From Rothia mucilaginosa (lineage in GTDB: Bacteria; Actinomycetota; Actinomycetes; Actinomycetales; Micrococcaceae): DNA of 64,000 nucleotides. Positions 51,901-60,753 of this stretch are shown one piece after another (position 1 is the stretch's first letter; every line of letters begins with the position of its first letter). The notes under the pieces are model-generated. The model made no database searches, was not told where the DNA came from, and saw only the letters and a list, made by a program, of their open reading frames with translations. The DNA lies in contig NZ_CP079822.1 of assembly GCF_019334805.1 (NCBI RefSeq), forward strand, positions 992,001 through 1,056,000, written 5' to 3'. The translations under genes were made by a program, and so were the position numbers.

Positions 51901-52916
51901 GTAACGCATCCACCGTGGTGGCTCGCTACCCGCTCAACAGCGCCTGGGGCGACACCGACACCAACATCATGGACACCAACACTATGATTCTGGGTGTACC
52001 GCTGAAGGACCTGGGCCTGACCGCTGAGAAGGCTCAGAGCATCAAGTACACGGTGCAGACCGACACCTGGTACAACGAGGGTAACTCCTACGTGGACACC
52101 ACCTCGGCTATCGAGTACTCCCCCTTCAAGCCCGGTGTTTGGTTCACCGGTGAGGAGTCGGGCGTACCCGGCCTGTTCGTGGATCGTGACGGCGGTCAGC
52201 TGACCGTTCACCGCAAGAACAACAACAAGGAGCGTCAGGCTCTGTTCCTGCACATGCATAACGCGACCGGTGACCTGAGCGGCCGTAAGACCGCTAACGG
52301 TGTTGCCGCTGGCGACCGTGCGCAGGTCGTGAAGGTGGCTCGTACCATCCACGATGCACGTTTCACCGACGTTCCGGCGGATAACCAGTTCTACCGTGAA
52401 ATCACGTGGATTGCTGCCCGTCAGATTGACCGCGGCTACCAGGACGGCACCTTCCGCCCGCTGAACAACATGGACCGCGCAACCATGGCTGCGTACTTCT
52501 ACCGCATGAGCGGCTCGCCGCAGTACACCGCACCGTCCACCCCGAGCTTCTCGGATGTTCCGCTCAACCACCCCTACTACAAGGAGATTGAGTGGATGAA
52601 GGCTCAGGGCATCACGACCGGCTGGCCCGATGGCACCTACCGTCCGGAGGGTTCGGTGAACCGTGACGCGATGGCTGCGTTCTTCTACCGTTACGCAGGT
52701 TCGCCCGAGTACACTGCCCCCGCGCAGGCTCGTTTCACGGACGTTCCGACCGACAAGCAGTTCTACCGCGAGATTTCGTGGCTGGCTGAGCAGGGCGTGA
52801 CCACCGGTTGGCCCGATGGTTCGTTCCGCCCCGTGGAGCCGGTGCACCGCGACGCTATGGCGGCGTTCGTGTACCGCTACAGCACGGGTGTGCTGAAGGA
52901 AAGCCCTGAAATCTAA
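48930..52916 (+). CDS. Secreted subtilisin-family protease with SLH repeats, copy 2
   Basis: Paralogue of 1,328 residues with the same order: signal peptide ending AHAQS (about residue 38), I9-like propeptide, S8 domain with D199 (VDSGVDYTHAD), H280 (GGHGTHVAG) and S636 (TGTSMATP), PA-like insert, beta domains and three SLH repeats, the last ending AMAAFVYRYS. The start at MTTPHAPRRR has GAAGGAGGA six bases upstream. Many codons end in T (GGT, GCT, TCG with GAT) in contrast to copies 1 and 3, which favour C, so the copies have drifted apart or come from different donors. A strong terminator follows. Confidence 0.93.
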   Translation: MTTPHAPRRRMKAVGATGLSAALALTLGVPATFSVAHAQSPQQVEGNTASASGNAASRISPGLQKAEGQITVYVQFKGKGAYEQTQSAAVLARKEAPANRQAQVQAIAAQVQSQAQSVAAASGSKLMYTTHNAMRGAAITGDAAQIRALAERPDVERISPIIAKERMNSGSEIDTKTLATWTRENTGYTGKGVKIAIVDSGVDYTHADFGGPGTVDSYLKAKAMTELPSADSGLIDRNKFIGGIDLVGDDYNASVAEKSTPQPDNNPLDCRPDGFGSGGHGTHVAGTAAGYGVTANGTTYRGDYKNLTEEQLKGMSIGPGTAPDAQILAIRVFGCYGNSSVVMKALDTVMDPNGDGDFSDRADIVNLSLGGEFAPADDPESYMINTMARQGVFTVAAAGNANNYNGVGDTYSDSGSPANAAAALSVANAYGSTQPIDRVRATTKTGLEWLQGDYSVNFDYSKASADQLRGEVVAAPKRNRYACEAFTAEEAKALKGKWVYFEWDQDDLTFPCGSKVRFDNVQAAGGVGVVMAGKAERYTIGIGGNATIPGLRLTASSTKDLEKALAAGPVTVEMNLDYKASGRSSHSHAFDLNSSSARGQHGSDGFIKPDLAAPGTEIVSAAVGMGNKGVSFTGTSMATPHVTGIAALVMQAHQDYNPQMIKAALMNGASTPIKNEQGAQYAVDRVGTGMVNARAAVDAKVIAYDAKTPERVSTAFGVLEYTPDSGIQTVQREIVLDNTDSQAHTYTLSYEASTTIPGVEYSYPQQVSVGAGERKNVTVTVRIDPSKLEKTMDPAMSADQVAQDWTNGKTLAAGKRQYIASASGRLIFSENGREAIRQSIHVAPKPVSAMRVDASRIDYKGTADKESTVTLRGTTLNQGGYRSLLGAFELGAVSDRIPSGQLKLPSNQSVDLQYVGAASDAPALKAAGKNPNDGSLFFGISTWGTWDSMHWGRQVQVQIDTNNDSTADYVLEVTREKGLDYPLVKVWSISGNASTVVARYPLNSAWGDTDTNIMDTNTMILGVPLKDLGLTAEKAQSIKYTVQTDTWYNEGNSYVDTTSAIEYSPFKPGVWFTGEESGVPGLFVDRDGGQLTVHRKNNNKERQALFLHMHNATGDLSGRKTANGVAAGDRAQVVKVARTIHDARFTDVPADNQFYREITWIAARQIDRGYQDGTFRPLNNMDRATMAAYFYRMSGSPQYTAPSTPSFSDVPLNHPYYKEIEWMKAQGITTGWPDGTYRPEGSVNRDAMAAFFYRYAGSPEYTAPAQARFTDVPTDKQFYREISWLAEQGVTTGWPDGSFRPVEPVHRDAMAAFVYRYSTGVLKESPEI

Positions 52917-52966
52917 GGTTTCGTAAGGTTCTACCGCTGTAGGTGCTTACCTCAAGGTTCTATCGA

Positions 52967-53016
52967 GGGAGCCGTACCGTTGCAGTTTATCTGCGGCGGT
53001 GCGGCTCCCTTTTTTG
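52967..53016 (+). terminator. Strong terminator after subtilase copy 2
   Basis: GGGAGCCGTACCGTTGCAG (52967-52985) pairs with CTGCGGCGGTGCGGCTCCC (52991-53009) with few mismatches, followed by TTTTTTG. Confidence 0.93.
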
Positions 53017-53331
53017 TGGCCGGGTGCTTTCTATTTACGCGTAATGTTCCGTAATACGAGTCTGACTAGGTTATATAAAGAATCGTTGAGACAATGAATG
53101 AAGGTTTCTTCACCAGGCGGCATGAACCTTGACGTTCACGCCGCATGGACACGCCATATGGACACGCCGGAGGCGCACCGCAGACACACTGTAGACATAC
53201 TGCAGACGCAGCGCAGACGCACCGTAGCACTCTCGGTGCGGAACCCGCGTCGCAGAACCCTCCGCGCAGAACCCACAGTGAAGAAACCGCTAATAAACAC
53301 ACCCATCAATAAAAGAATCAAGGAGCATTCA

Positions 53332-56300
53332 GTGGCAACCTTCCCTGAAGCTACCCCCGCGCGAGCAGCCCGGCACACACAGCCGGGTCGCCTCAAGCAG
53401 CTGGCACGTAGCTGCGGCGCACTCACCCTGGGGCTCACCCTCGGGCTGACCGCTCTGCCGTTCGGTACCGCCGCCTACGCGGCACCGGGCGTAGTACGCG
53501 GCGCAGACCGGGACGCACCCCGCCATGACACCGGCACCGGCGAGAACAACAACGAAGTCCTCTCCCCCAGCCTGGACGGCGCCACCGGCGAACGCGCCGT
53601 GTTCGTCCGCTTTAAGGGTCAGGGCGCGTACGCCCAGACCCAGCCGGACGCGGTCCGCTCCCGCGCACAGGCACCCGTCAACGCGCAAGCACAGGTGCAG
53701 GCAATCCGCGCCAGCGTGCAGCAGCAGGGCGCCTCCGCGGCGAAGGAATCCGGCGCGCAGGTCCTGTACACCACCCACAACACGATGCGCGGCGTGGCGC
53801 TCTACGGTAACGTCGAGCAGATTCGTGCGCTCGCAAACCGCGACGATGTGGAACGCATCAGCATCATTGAGGACATGGCACCGCAGAACAGCGGCACCCT
53901 CATCGATACCGACACGCTCTCCGTGTGGGCGAAGAGCCCGGCGAACCCCGCCTCCACCGGCTACACCGGCAAGGGCGTGAAGATTGTCGTGCTCGACACC
54001 GGTATCGACTACACCCACGCCGATTTGGGCGGCCCCGGCACCAAGGAAGCCTTCGAAAAGGCGAAGGCATCCGACACGATTCCCGAGGGCACCTACGATC
54101 CGAAGAAGTTCCTTGGCGGCTACGACCTGGTCGGTGACGACTACAACTCCGGTAAGAAGGAAACCTCCACGCCCCACCCGGATAACAACCCGCTCGACTG
54201 CGGCGGCCACGGTAGCCACGTGGCGGGTACAGCGGCAGGTTACGGCGTGAACGCGGACGGCAGCACCTTCCACGGCGACTACTCCAAGCTCACCGAAGAG
54301 CAGCTCAAGGACATGAAGATCGGCCCCGGCTCCGCGCCGGACGCCCAGCTGATTGGCCTGCGCATCTTCGGTTGTAAGGGCACCACCGCGTTCGTCCCCA
54401 AGGGCCTGGACCGCGTGCTCGACCCCAACGATGACGGCGACTTCTCCGACCGCGCCGACATCGCGAACCTGTCGCTCGGCAACGAGTTCGGCGTGTTCGA
54501 TGAGACCGTGAACTACGCGGTCGGCTCCCTCTACCGTGAGGGCATCCTCTCCGTGGTTGCGGCGGGTAACGCCAACAACTACAACGCCGTGGGCGACACC
54601 TACTCCAACTCGGGCGGCCCCGGCACCAGCGCCTACGGCCTGACCGTGGCGAACTCCATCGGCTCGACCCAGCTGGTGGACCGCGTGAAGATTCTCGCCC
54701 CCGCGAACGAGGCGGACACCTACGGCGACTACTCGGTGAACTTCGACTACTCGAAGGCGACCGAGGAGCAGCTACGCGGCACCGTGGTGCGTGCCGCCTC
54801 CCGCAACCGCTACGCCTGCGAGGCATTCACCGAAGAGGAAGCTGCAGCACTGAAGGGCAAGTGGGCTCTCATCGACTGGGCGGACGCTGACGGGGCATCC
54901 CCCTGCGGTTCGAAGGTGCGCTTCGACAACCTGCAGGCGGCGGGTGCGACCGGCGTGGTGCTCACCTCGAACACTGAGGTCGGTGACACCGCTATCGGCG
55001 GTAACTCCGGTATTCCGGGCGTGCGCCTGGCAAAGAGCCAGGTGGAGCGCCTTTCCGCGCAGATTGATTCGGGTGAGCTGACCCTGCAGCTCGGCGAGAA
55101 CCTGCGCGACTCGATTCGCGTGCCCAACGGCAAGCTGGATCAGGCGAACACCTCCACCGCGCGTGGTCTGCACGGTTCGCACGGCATCACCAAGCCAGAT
55201 GTTGCGGCACCGGGCACGAACATTTCCTCCATCGAGGTTGGTAGCGGTACCGGTTCGAGCGTGAAGACCGGTACGTCCATGTCCACGCCCTTTGTTGCCG
55301 GTGTTGCGGCGCTGATCATGCAGGCGCACCCGGAGTACGGTCCGCGCATGCTTAAGACCGTCATCATGAACACTGCCGACCACCACATGCAGGACGCCTG
55401 GGGCAACCCCTACGCGGTGGACCGTGTGGGTACCGGCCGCATCAACACGCGTGCAGCGGTGGCTGACCGCGTCATGCTGTTCAACGCGGCACGCCCCGAA
55501 CAGGTTTCGGACACGTTCGGCGTGCTCGAGTACACCCCGAACGCCGGTGTGCAGACCCTGCAGCACCGCGTGAGCGTTGAGAACACCGACTCGGTGGCAC
55601 ACACCTACACCCTGAACTATGAGGGCAGCACGAGCATCCCGGGTGTGGAGTTCTCCTACCCGCAGTCCGTGTCTGTGGGTGCCGGTCAGAAGGCAACGTT
55701 CACCGTGACGGTGCGCATTGACCCGTCGAAGCTGGAGAAGACCCGCGACCCGTCCATGTACCCGAACCAGGATTCGGTGAACTACTCGACCGGTGCGGTG
55801 ACCATTTCGGGTGCCCGCCAGTACATTGCGAGCGCTTCGGGCCGCCTGATCCTGACCGATACTGATTCCTCGGCTGCGGTGAAGACCCTGCGCATGCCGC
55901 TGCATGTGGCACCGAAGCCTGTCTCCGCGATGCGTGTGGCTGGCTCCGATATCGCCTTCGATGCGGAGGGTTCCGGCGCGACCGAGCAGACCCTGACCCT
56001 GCAGGGTACCGCGGTGGATCAGGGCGGTTACCGCTCCCTGCTGGGTGCTTTTGAGCTGGGCGCTTCGAGCCCGCGCATCCCGACCGCGAAGCTGGGTGTG
56101 GGTTCGGATTCCCGCATGGACCTGCAGTACGTGGGTGCCGCCTCGAACGTGGCGGCGTTGAAGGCTGCCGGTGCGGACACCTCCGAGGCGAGCCTGTCCT
56201 TCGGTATTTCCACCTGGGGTAACTGGCAGGAGGTGACCCCGCGCGGCACCTACTACGTGTTCGTTGACACCGACAAGGACGGCACGAGCGACTACCGCCT

Positions 56301-57372
56301 GCAGACGGTGCGTGAGAAGGGCCTGGATTACCCGCTGGTGAAGGTTTCTAAGCGCAGCAACGGCAAGTGGCAGGCCATTGAGAACGCCCTGTATCCGCTG
56401 AACGGCACCTGGGGTGATACGGACACCAACATCATGGATTCGAACACTCTGGTGATGACTGTTCCGCTGAGCGTTCTGGGTCTGGACCCGGACGCCGAGT
56501 CCACTGAGATTTCGTACTCGGTGACCACTTCGAGCGCGTTCTCCGCTACGACTGTGGTTGATACGACTGATTCGGTGGTGTTCAACTATGCGGCACCGAA
56601 GCTGTGGTTCAGTGGCGATTCGGCGGGCGTGCCGAACCTGTTCGTGGACGCACCGGAGACTCAGCTGGTGGCGCACCGTAACGGCGACGCGAAGAACGTT
56701 TCTGCGCTGTTCCTGCACATGCACAATGCGACCGGTGACCTGTCCGGTACGAACGGTGCTGCGGGTGAGCGTGCGCAGGTTCTGCGTGTCTCGTCGAATT
56801 CTGAGGCTACCGCCGCGAGCGCGCACTTTACGGATGTTCCGGCGGATTACCCGTTCGTGAATGACATTAACTGGCTGGCTCAGCGTCGTATTACGACCGG
56901 CTACCCTGACGGCACGTTCCGCCCGAACGGTTCGGTGGAGCGCGGCGCGATGGCGGCGTTCTTCTACCGTATGGCGGGTTCGCCGCAGTTCACCGCGCCG
57001 AGCACCCCGAGCTTTAAGGATGTGCCGCGTGATCACCCGTTCTACAAGGAGATTGAGTGGATGCGTGCCCGCGGTATTACGACTGGCTGGTCGGATGGTA
57101 CGTTCCGCCCGAATGCTGCGGTGAACCGTGACGCTATGGCGGCGTTCTTCTACCGTTTTGCGGGTTCGCCGGCGTATTCTGCTCCGGTGGCTTCGCCGTT
57201 TAGTGACGTGTCGGCCGGTAGCCAGTTCTACCGTGAGATTTCGTGGTTGGCTGAGCAGCGTATTACGACGGGTTGGGCTGATGGTTCGTTCCGTCCGGTT
57301 CAGCCGATTGAGCGTGGCGCGATGGCGGCGTTCTTGCACCGCTATAACGTGCGTGTGCTGAATAACCGCTAA
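53332..57372 (+). CDS. Secreted subtilisin-family protease with SLH repeats, copy 3
   Basis: Paralogue of 1,346 residues. Signal peptide ends near AYAAP (about residue 52); the I9-like propeptide follows (ERAVFVRFKGQGAYAQTQ). Triad residues are D222 (LDTGIDYTHAD), H293 (GGHGSHVAG) and S649 (TGTSMSTP). The PA-like insert, beta domains and three SLH repeats are all present, ending AMAAFLHRYN. The GTG start is chosen because AAGGAG lies six bases upstream; the open frame continues 78 codons further up but through repetitive, unlike-signal sequence. A terminator follows. Confidence 0.92.
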   Translation: MATFPEATPARAARHTQPGRLKQLARSCGALTLGLTLGLTALPFGTAAYAAPGVVRGADRDAPRHDTGTGENNNEVLSPSLDGATGERAVFVRFKGQGAYAQTQPDAVRSRAQAPVNAQAQVQAIRASVQQQGASAAKESGAQVLYTTHNTMRGVALYGNVEQIRALANRDDVERISIIEDMAPQNSGTLIDTDTLSVWAKSPANPASTGYTGKGVKIVVLDTGIDYTHADLGGPGTKEAFEKAKASDTIPEGTYDPKKFLGGYDLVGDDYNSGKKETSTPHPDNNPLDCGGHGSHVAGTAAGYGVNADGSTFHGDYSKLTEEQLKDMKIGPGSAPDAQLIGLRIFGCKGTTAFVPKGLDRVLDPNDDGDFSDRADIANLSLGNEFGVFDETVNYAVGSLYREGILSVVAAGNANNYNAVGDTYSNSGGPGTSAYGLTVANSIGSTQLVDRVKILAPANEADTYGDYSVNFDYSKATEEQLRGTVVRAASRNRYACEAFTEEEAAALKGKWALIDWADADGASPCGSKVRFDNLQAAGATGVVLTSNTEVGDTAIGGNSGIPGVRLAKSQVERLSAQIDSGELTLQLGENLRDSIRVPNGKLDQANTSTARGLHGSHGITKPDVAAPGTNISSIEVGSGTGSSVKTGTSMSTPFVAGVAALIMQAHPEYGPRMLKTVIMNTADHHMQDAWGNPYAVDRVGTGRINTRAAVADRVMLFNAARPEQVSDTFGVLEYTPNAGVQTLQHRVSVENTDSVAHTYTLNYEGSTSIPGVEFSYPQSVSVGAGQKATFTVTVRIDPSKLEKTRDPSMYPNQDSVNYSTGAVTISGARQYIASASGRLILTDTDSSAAVKTLRMPLHVAPKPVSAMRVAGSDIAFDAEGSGATEQTLTLQGTAVDQGGYRSLLGAFELGASSPRIPTAKLGVGSDSRMDLQYVGAASNVAALKAAGADTSEASLSFGISTWGNWQEVTPRGTYYVFVDTDKDGTSDYRLQTVREKGLDYPLVKVSKRSNGKWQAIENALYPLNGTWGDTDTNIMDSNTLVMTVPLSVLGLDPDAESTEISYSVTTSSAFSATTVVDTTDSVVFNYAAPKLWFSGDSAGVPNLFVDAPETQLVAHRNGDAKNVSALFLHMHNATGDLSGTNGAAGERAQVLRVSSNSEATAASAHFTDVPADYPFVNDINWLAQRRITTGYPDGTFRPNGSVERGAMAAFFYRMAGSPQFTAPSTPSFKDVPRDHPFYKEIEWMRARGITTGWSDGTFRPNAAVNRDAMAAFFYRFAGSPAYSAPVASPFSDVSAGSQFYREISWLAEQRITTGWADGSFRPVQPIERGAMAAFLHRYNVRVLNNR

Positions 57373-57395
57373 TCGGAGCGTTATATTTGAGCGCT

Positions 57396-57437
57396 AAATA
57401 CCCCCGGTGGATGCTGTACGCATCTGCCGGGGGTATT
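57396..57437. terminator. Terminator after subtilase copy 3
   Basis: AAATACCCCCGGTGGATGC (57396-57414) pairs with the CGCATCTGCCGGGGGTATTT side (57419-57437) with minor mismatches; AT ends give it use in both directions for the convergent small gene. Confidence 0.9.
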
Positions 57438-57468
57438 TGCTTGCCTCACCCTGCCCGAGGCGGGCTAG

Positions 57469-57771
57469 TTAGCGCTGGCGGGCTTCTTTACGGTTGATTT
57501 TCTCAATGGCGGCTTCCACCTTGGACTTGCGGTGACTGAGCTTCCAGAGGCTAAAAGACTGCAGCAAGGTACTCTTACCTATCTCCACGAGGGAGGGCAG
57601 CCCCTGCCCGGTAAGCGCCTCATCGATTTCTTCCGGGGTGGCGCCCTGCTCCTTCATCTGCTCGACGATGATGTTCGCCTCCGCTATTTTCCCCGAGGTG
57701 AGCGGGTGGTTTTCGAGGCTGGTTTCGATGTCTACGAGCTCGTCGTAGAGTTCAGTTTTTGTTTTTGCCAT
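57469..57771 (-). CDS. Small hypothetical protein, 100 residues
   Basis: Charged, mostly helical protein beginning MAKTKTELYDELVDIETSLE, with ATPEEIDEALTGQGLP in the middle and a basic end KVEAAIEKINRKEARQR. No family recognised. The start chosen has only a weak GAAGAC ribosome site; in-frame ATGs 23 and 36 codons upstream are alternatives but add a Thr/Pro-rich leader. Confidence 0.6.
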   Translation of the reverse strand: MAKTKTELYDELVDIETSLENHPLTSGKIAEANIIVEQMKEQGATPEEIDEALTGQGLPSLVEIGKSTLLQSFSLWKLSHRKSKVEAAIEKINRKEARQR

Positions 57772-58059
57772 GGTGCTGTCTTCACCGTCCTTGGTTGACG
57801 TGTTCTGTGGCGTAGCGGGTGTGTGGGTGTTTTCCCTCATCACCGGCTGTTTTGAACGGTATTTGAACCGTATGTTCATGCTAACAGCCGCACGGGTTGT
57901 CGCACAGGGTTTTTACCGGTGAGTATGCTGTGTATTTTCAGGGCTGAAACGATACTGAACCCACCGCGTACGCCGCGCTGAACGCACCGTGTGGAACACT
58001 ACCTCGCCTCCCTCGGCGGTTCACCGCACGGGCTATAAGGTGGAGCGTACACTTAAGTC

Positions 58060-58893
58060 ATGCGTGAATTACAGGCACAGATCATCCGTGAAATGGGCGT
58101 CAAGCCCAACATGACCGAAGAGCAGGCACGCGAAGAAGTGGAGCGCCGCATCCAGTTCATCTGCGACTACCTGGAAGCCACCGGAAGCCGCGGCCTGGTA
58201 CTGGGCATCAGCGGCGGCATCGACTCCACCCTGGCGGGTCGCCTCTGCCAGCTGGCGGTGGACCGCCTCAACGAGCGTGGCCGCACCACCGAGTTCGTGG
58301 CGGTGCGCCTGCCCTACCGTGTGCAGCACGACGAAGAGGACGCGCAGGAGGCGCTACGTTTCATCCAGCCCACCCGCTCCCTGACCTTCAACATTGCCGA
58401 AGCCGTGGACGGTTTCGACAGCGCCTACACTGCCGCGACCGGCGAGCAGATCAGCGACTTCAACAAGGGTAATGTGAAGGCGCGCGCCCGCATGATTGCC
58501 CAGTACGCGATTGCTGGCGACCCCGGCTACCTGGTGGTCGGCACCGACCACGCGGCGGAGTCCATTACCGGCTTCTTCACGAAGTTCGGTGATGGCGGCG
58601 CGGACCTGCTGCCGCTGTACGGCCTGAATAAGCGCCAGAACCAGCTGTTGCTGCGTGTTTTGGGTGCGTCTGAGCGTCTGTGGGCTAAGCCGCCGACTGC
58701 TGACCTGCTGGACGGCGTGCCCGGCCGTACCGATGAGGATGAGCTGGGTCTGACGTACCCGCAGATTGACGACTACCTGGAGGGTAAGGAAATCGACGAG
58801 GCTGCGGCGGAGAAGCTGGAGCAGATTTACCTGCGTAGCCGCCACAAGCGCACTACCCCGGTGACGATTTTTGATTCGTGGTGGAAGAACTAG
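58060..58893 (+). CDS. nadE: Ammonia-dependent NAD+ synthetase
   Basis: Enzyme of 277 residues that amidates deamido-NAD+ with ammonia and ATP, the last step of NAD synthesis. The P-loop SGGIDS is at residues 51-56. LPYRVQHDEEDAQ, GNVKARARMIAQY, GTDHAAESITGFFTKFGDGG and LYGLNKRQ follow as in the short NadE form without a glutaminase domain. No Shine-Dalgarno is seen, but TACACT ends six bases before the ATG, so translation may be leaderless. A terminator follows. Confidence 0.96.
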   Translation: MRELQAQIIREMGVKPNMTEEQAREEVERRIQFICDYLEATGSRGLVLGISGGIDSTLAGRLCQLAVDRLNERGRTTEFVAVRLPYRVQHDEEDAQEALRFIQPTRSLTFNIAEAVDGFDSAYTAATGEQISDFNKGNVKARARMIAQYAIAGDPGYLVVGTDHAAESITGFFTKFGDGGADLLPLYGLNKRQNQLLLRVLGASERLWAKPPTADLLDGVPGRTDEDELGLTYPQIDDYLEGKEIDEAAAEKLEQIYLRSRHKRTTPVTIFDSWWKN

Positions 58894-58918
58894 CGCCTCA
58901 ACCGGCAAATGAACTAAC

Positions 58919-58960
58919 GTAAAAGCCCCGAAATCCCTTGGTGGGAGTTCGGGGCTTTTA
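58919..58960. terminator. Terminator between nadE and MATE gene
   Basis: TAAAAGCCCCGAA near 58920-58932 pairs with TTCGGGGCTTTTA near 58948-58960, ending in T-runs on both strands; it serves convergent genes. Confidence 0.93.
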
Positions 58961-58982
58961 CTATGCTTTTGCAGACCGAGGA

Positions 58983-60542
58983 CTATGCCTTCTGTTCGGG
59001 CTGTGCGCCAGAAACCTGGGCAGCCTGAACGTCCGAATCCTCAGAACCTTCAGCCTCAACCTCAGCTTCAGCGGGCGGTACCTTCGCGCCACCCGTGGCG
59101 AGGAACAGCACCAGGCCCAACGCGCAGGCGAGCACCTGGGTGAAGGGGAACGCCCAGGTCAGGCCCTTAAAGCCGAACCACATGTTGCCGAAGTACACGG
59201 CGGGGAAGAACAGCAGCGCAATGCCGAGGGTCATCAGCATTGCCGGGCCGCCCTTACCGGCCGCCTGGAACCAGGACACAAACACGATGCTGACCGCGTT
59301 GAACACGGCGGCGAGCATCAGCGCGACCATGACCTCTTCACCGGTGGAGACCAGACGCTCATCGCCAACCACGGCGAGCAGTTCGCGGCGGAAAATCAGC
59401 ACCGGAATGGTGATGGCCGCGGAGGTAATAACCGACAGGATCGTTGCGGTGCGTAGCGCCTGCTTCACGCGGGCGCCGTTGCGGGCACCGTACGCGTAGG
59501 CGTACAGCGGGATACCGCCCATGCACAGGCCCATACACAGCATTTCGGGCACCATGTTCAGGCGCATTGCCAGGCCGAACGCCGCCACGGTGTCGTCACC
59601 GTAGGAGGCGGCGAGGTTGTTCAGCAGCAGGGCGGCGAAGATCAGGTTCAGGCTCTGAATGAGCTCAGCGGCACCGACTGCAACCACGGGCTTAATGATG
59701 GCGGGGTCGAGGGAGAAGTCGCGGATGTTCGCGGAGAAGTTCTCGCTCTGACGCATCAGGAACAGCAGGTAGTACAGCATGGACGCACCGTTGGCCAGTA
59801 GCATCGCCCAGCCGGAACCGGCAATACCCATGCCCATGATGGCGATGAACAGCACGTCGAAGATGCAGGTGACGACGGTGCCGACAATAATGCCGTACAT
59901 GGACTGCTTGGCGTAGCCTTCGGATCGGACCAGCTGCTCGAGGGTGAACATGCCAATGGCGAGGGGCGCTCCGAGGAACATGAGGTGCACGTAGATGCGG
60001 GTCGGCTCGTAGGAGCCGCCGGAGGCGCCCATGATGCCGGTAATCGGGTCGGCAAGGATGAAGCCGATAATGGCGGCGATAACGCCTACACCGAGTGCCG
60101 AGTAGAGCGCGAAGGAGGTGACGCGGTGGATTTCGTGGGCGGGCTGGCCCTCACCGAGCTTGCGGGAGGCGAGGGTGGAGGCGCCCAGACCGAACAGGCC
60201 CGCAATTGCCATGATGACGCCGAAGACGGGCACGCCGTAGCCGGTGGCGGCGAGCTCTTCAACGCTGCCGTAGTGGCCGACGAAGTAGGAGTTCACCACG
60301 TTGTAGATGCTGGTGATGGCGAGGCCCAGTGCCATGGGCACGCCGAGGGAGAGGAGCGCCTTGAGGATGGGGGCGTCTTTGAGCAGGTAGATGTTCTGCG
60401 GGTCTTCGCTTGCGCCATGCGGACCGTGGGGACCCTGAGGGCCGTGCGGGCCGTGTCCTGCGGCGGGTGCACCGTTGTTGGGTGCGGTGTTTTCAGAGGC
60501 ACCGTTTTCGGGTGCGGTGTTTTCAGTCTGCTGAGGTGTCAT
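58983..60542 (-). CDS. MATE-family multidrug/sodium antiporter
   Basis: Membrane exporter of 519 residues. A soluble leader of about 55 residues is rich in Asn, Glu and repeated Gly-Pro-His (HGPHGPQGPHGPHG), unusual for the family and possibly metal-binding. About twelve helices follow, with MATE segments PMALGLAITSIYNVVNSYFV, YGVPVFGVIMAIAGLFGLGA and AVGAAELIQSLNLIF. The tail is acidic. The ATG has AGGAATCT upstream. It expels drugs or metabolites using a cation gradient; the substrate is unknown. Confidence 0.9.
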   Translation of the reverse strand: MTPQQTENTAPENGASENTAPNNGAPAAGHGPHGPQGPHGPHGASEDPQNIYLLKDAPILKALLSLGVPMALGLAITSIYNVVNSYFVGHYGSVEELAATGYGVPVFGVIMAIAGLFGLGASTLASRKLGEGQPAHEIHRVTSFALYSALGVGVIAAIIGFILADPITGIMGASGGSYEPTRIYVHLMFLGAPLAIGMFTLEQLVRSEGYAKQSMYGIIVGTVVTCIFDVLFIAIMGMGIAGSGWAMLLANGASMLYYLLFLMRQSENFSANIRDFSLDPAIIKPVVAVGAAELIQSLNLIFAALLLNNLAASYGDDTVAAFGLAMRLNMVPEMLCMGLCMGGIPLYAYAYGARNGARVKQALRTATILSVITSAAITIPVLIFRRELLAVVGDERLVSTGEEVMVALMLAAVFNAVSIVFVSWFQAAGKGGPAMLMTLGIALLFFPAVYFGNMWFGFKGLTWAFPFTQVLACALGLVLFLATGGAKVPPAEAEVEAEGSEDSDVQAAQVSGAQPEQKA

Positions 60543-60671
60543 AGATTCCTGTGGTTCTGGTCTGTGTTGTGCCCGGTGCGCGGTGAATGACGCGGCAAAA
60601 AGCACGATCCGCGCGAAAAACGGGCTAGTGTATTGTACCGTCTCCAGGTAGTGGTGGGTCTAGAGGTTTAG

Positions 60672-60726
60672 ACATAAAAGTGACGAGGCGCCCCTCCCCC
60701 GCTCTTCGGGGTGGGACGCCTCGCCT
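60672..60726 (-). terminator. Terminator of the Na+/H+ antiporter gene
   Basis: CGAGGCGCCCCTCCCCCG pairs with CGGGGTGGGACGCCTCG (about 60684-60723); on the minus strand TCACTTTTATG follows. It lies about 30 bases beyond the stop. Confidence 0.85.
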
Positions 60727-60753
60727 CATACGTATCGCATGTAGGAGTGTGAG

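Noticed and set aside
53098..53331. Earlier start for subtilase copy 3
   Set aside because: The extra 78 residues are Arg/His-rich repeats with no signal character, while GTG at 53332 has AAGGAG and leads into a normal signal peptide.
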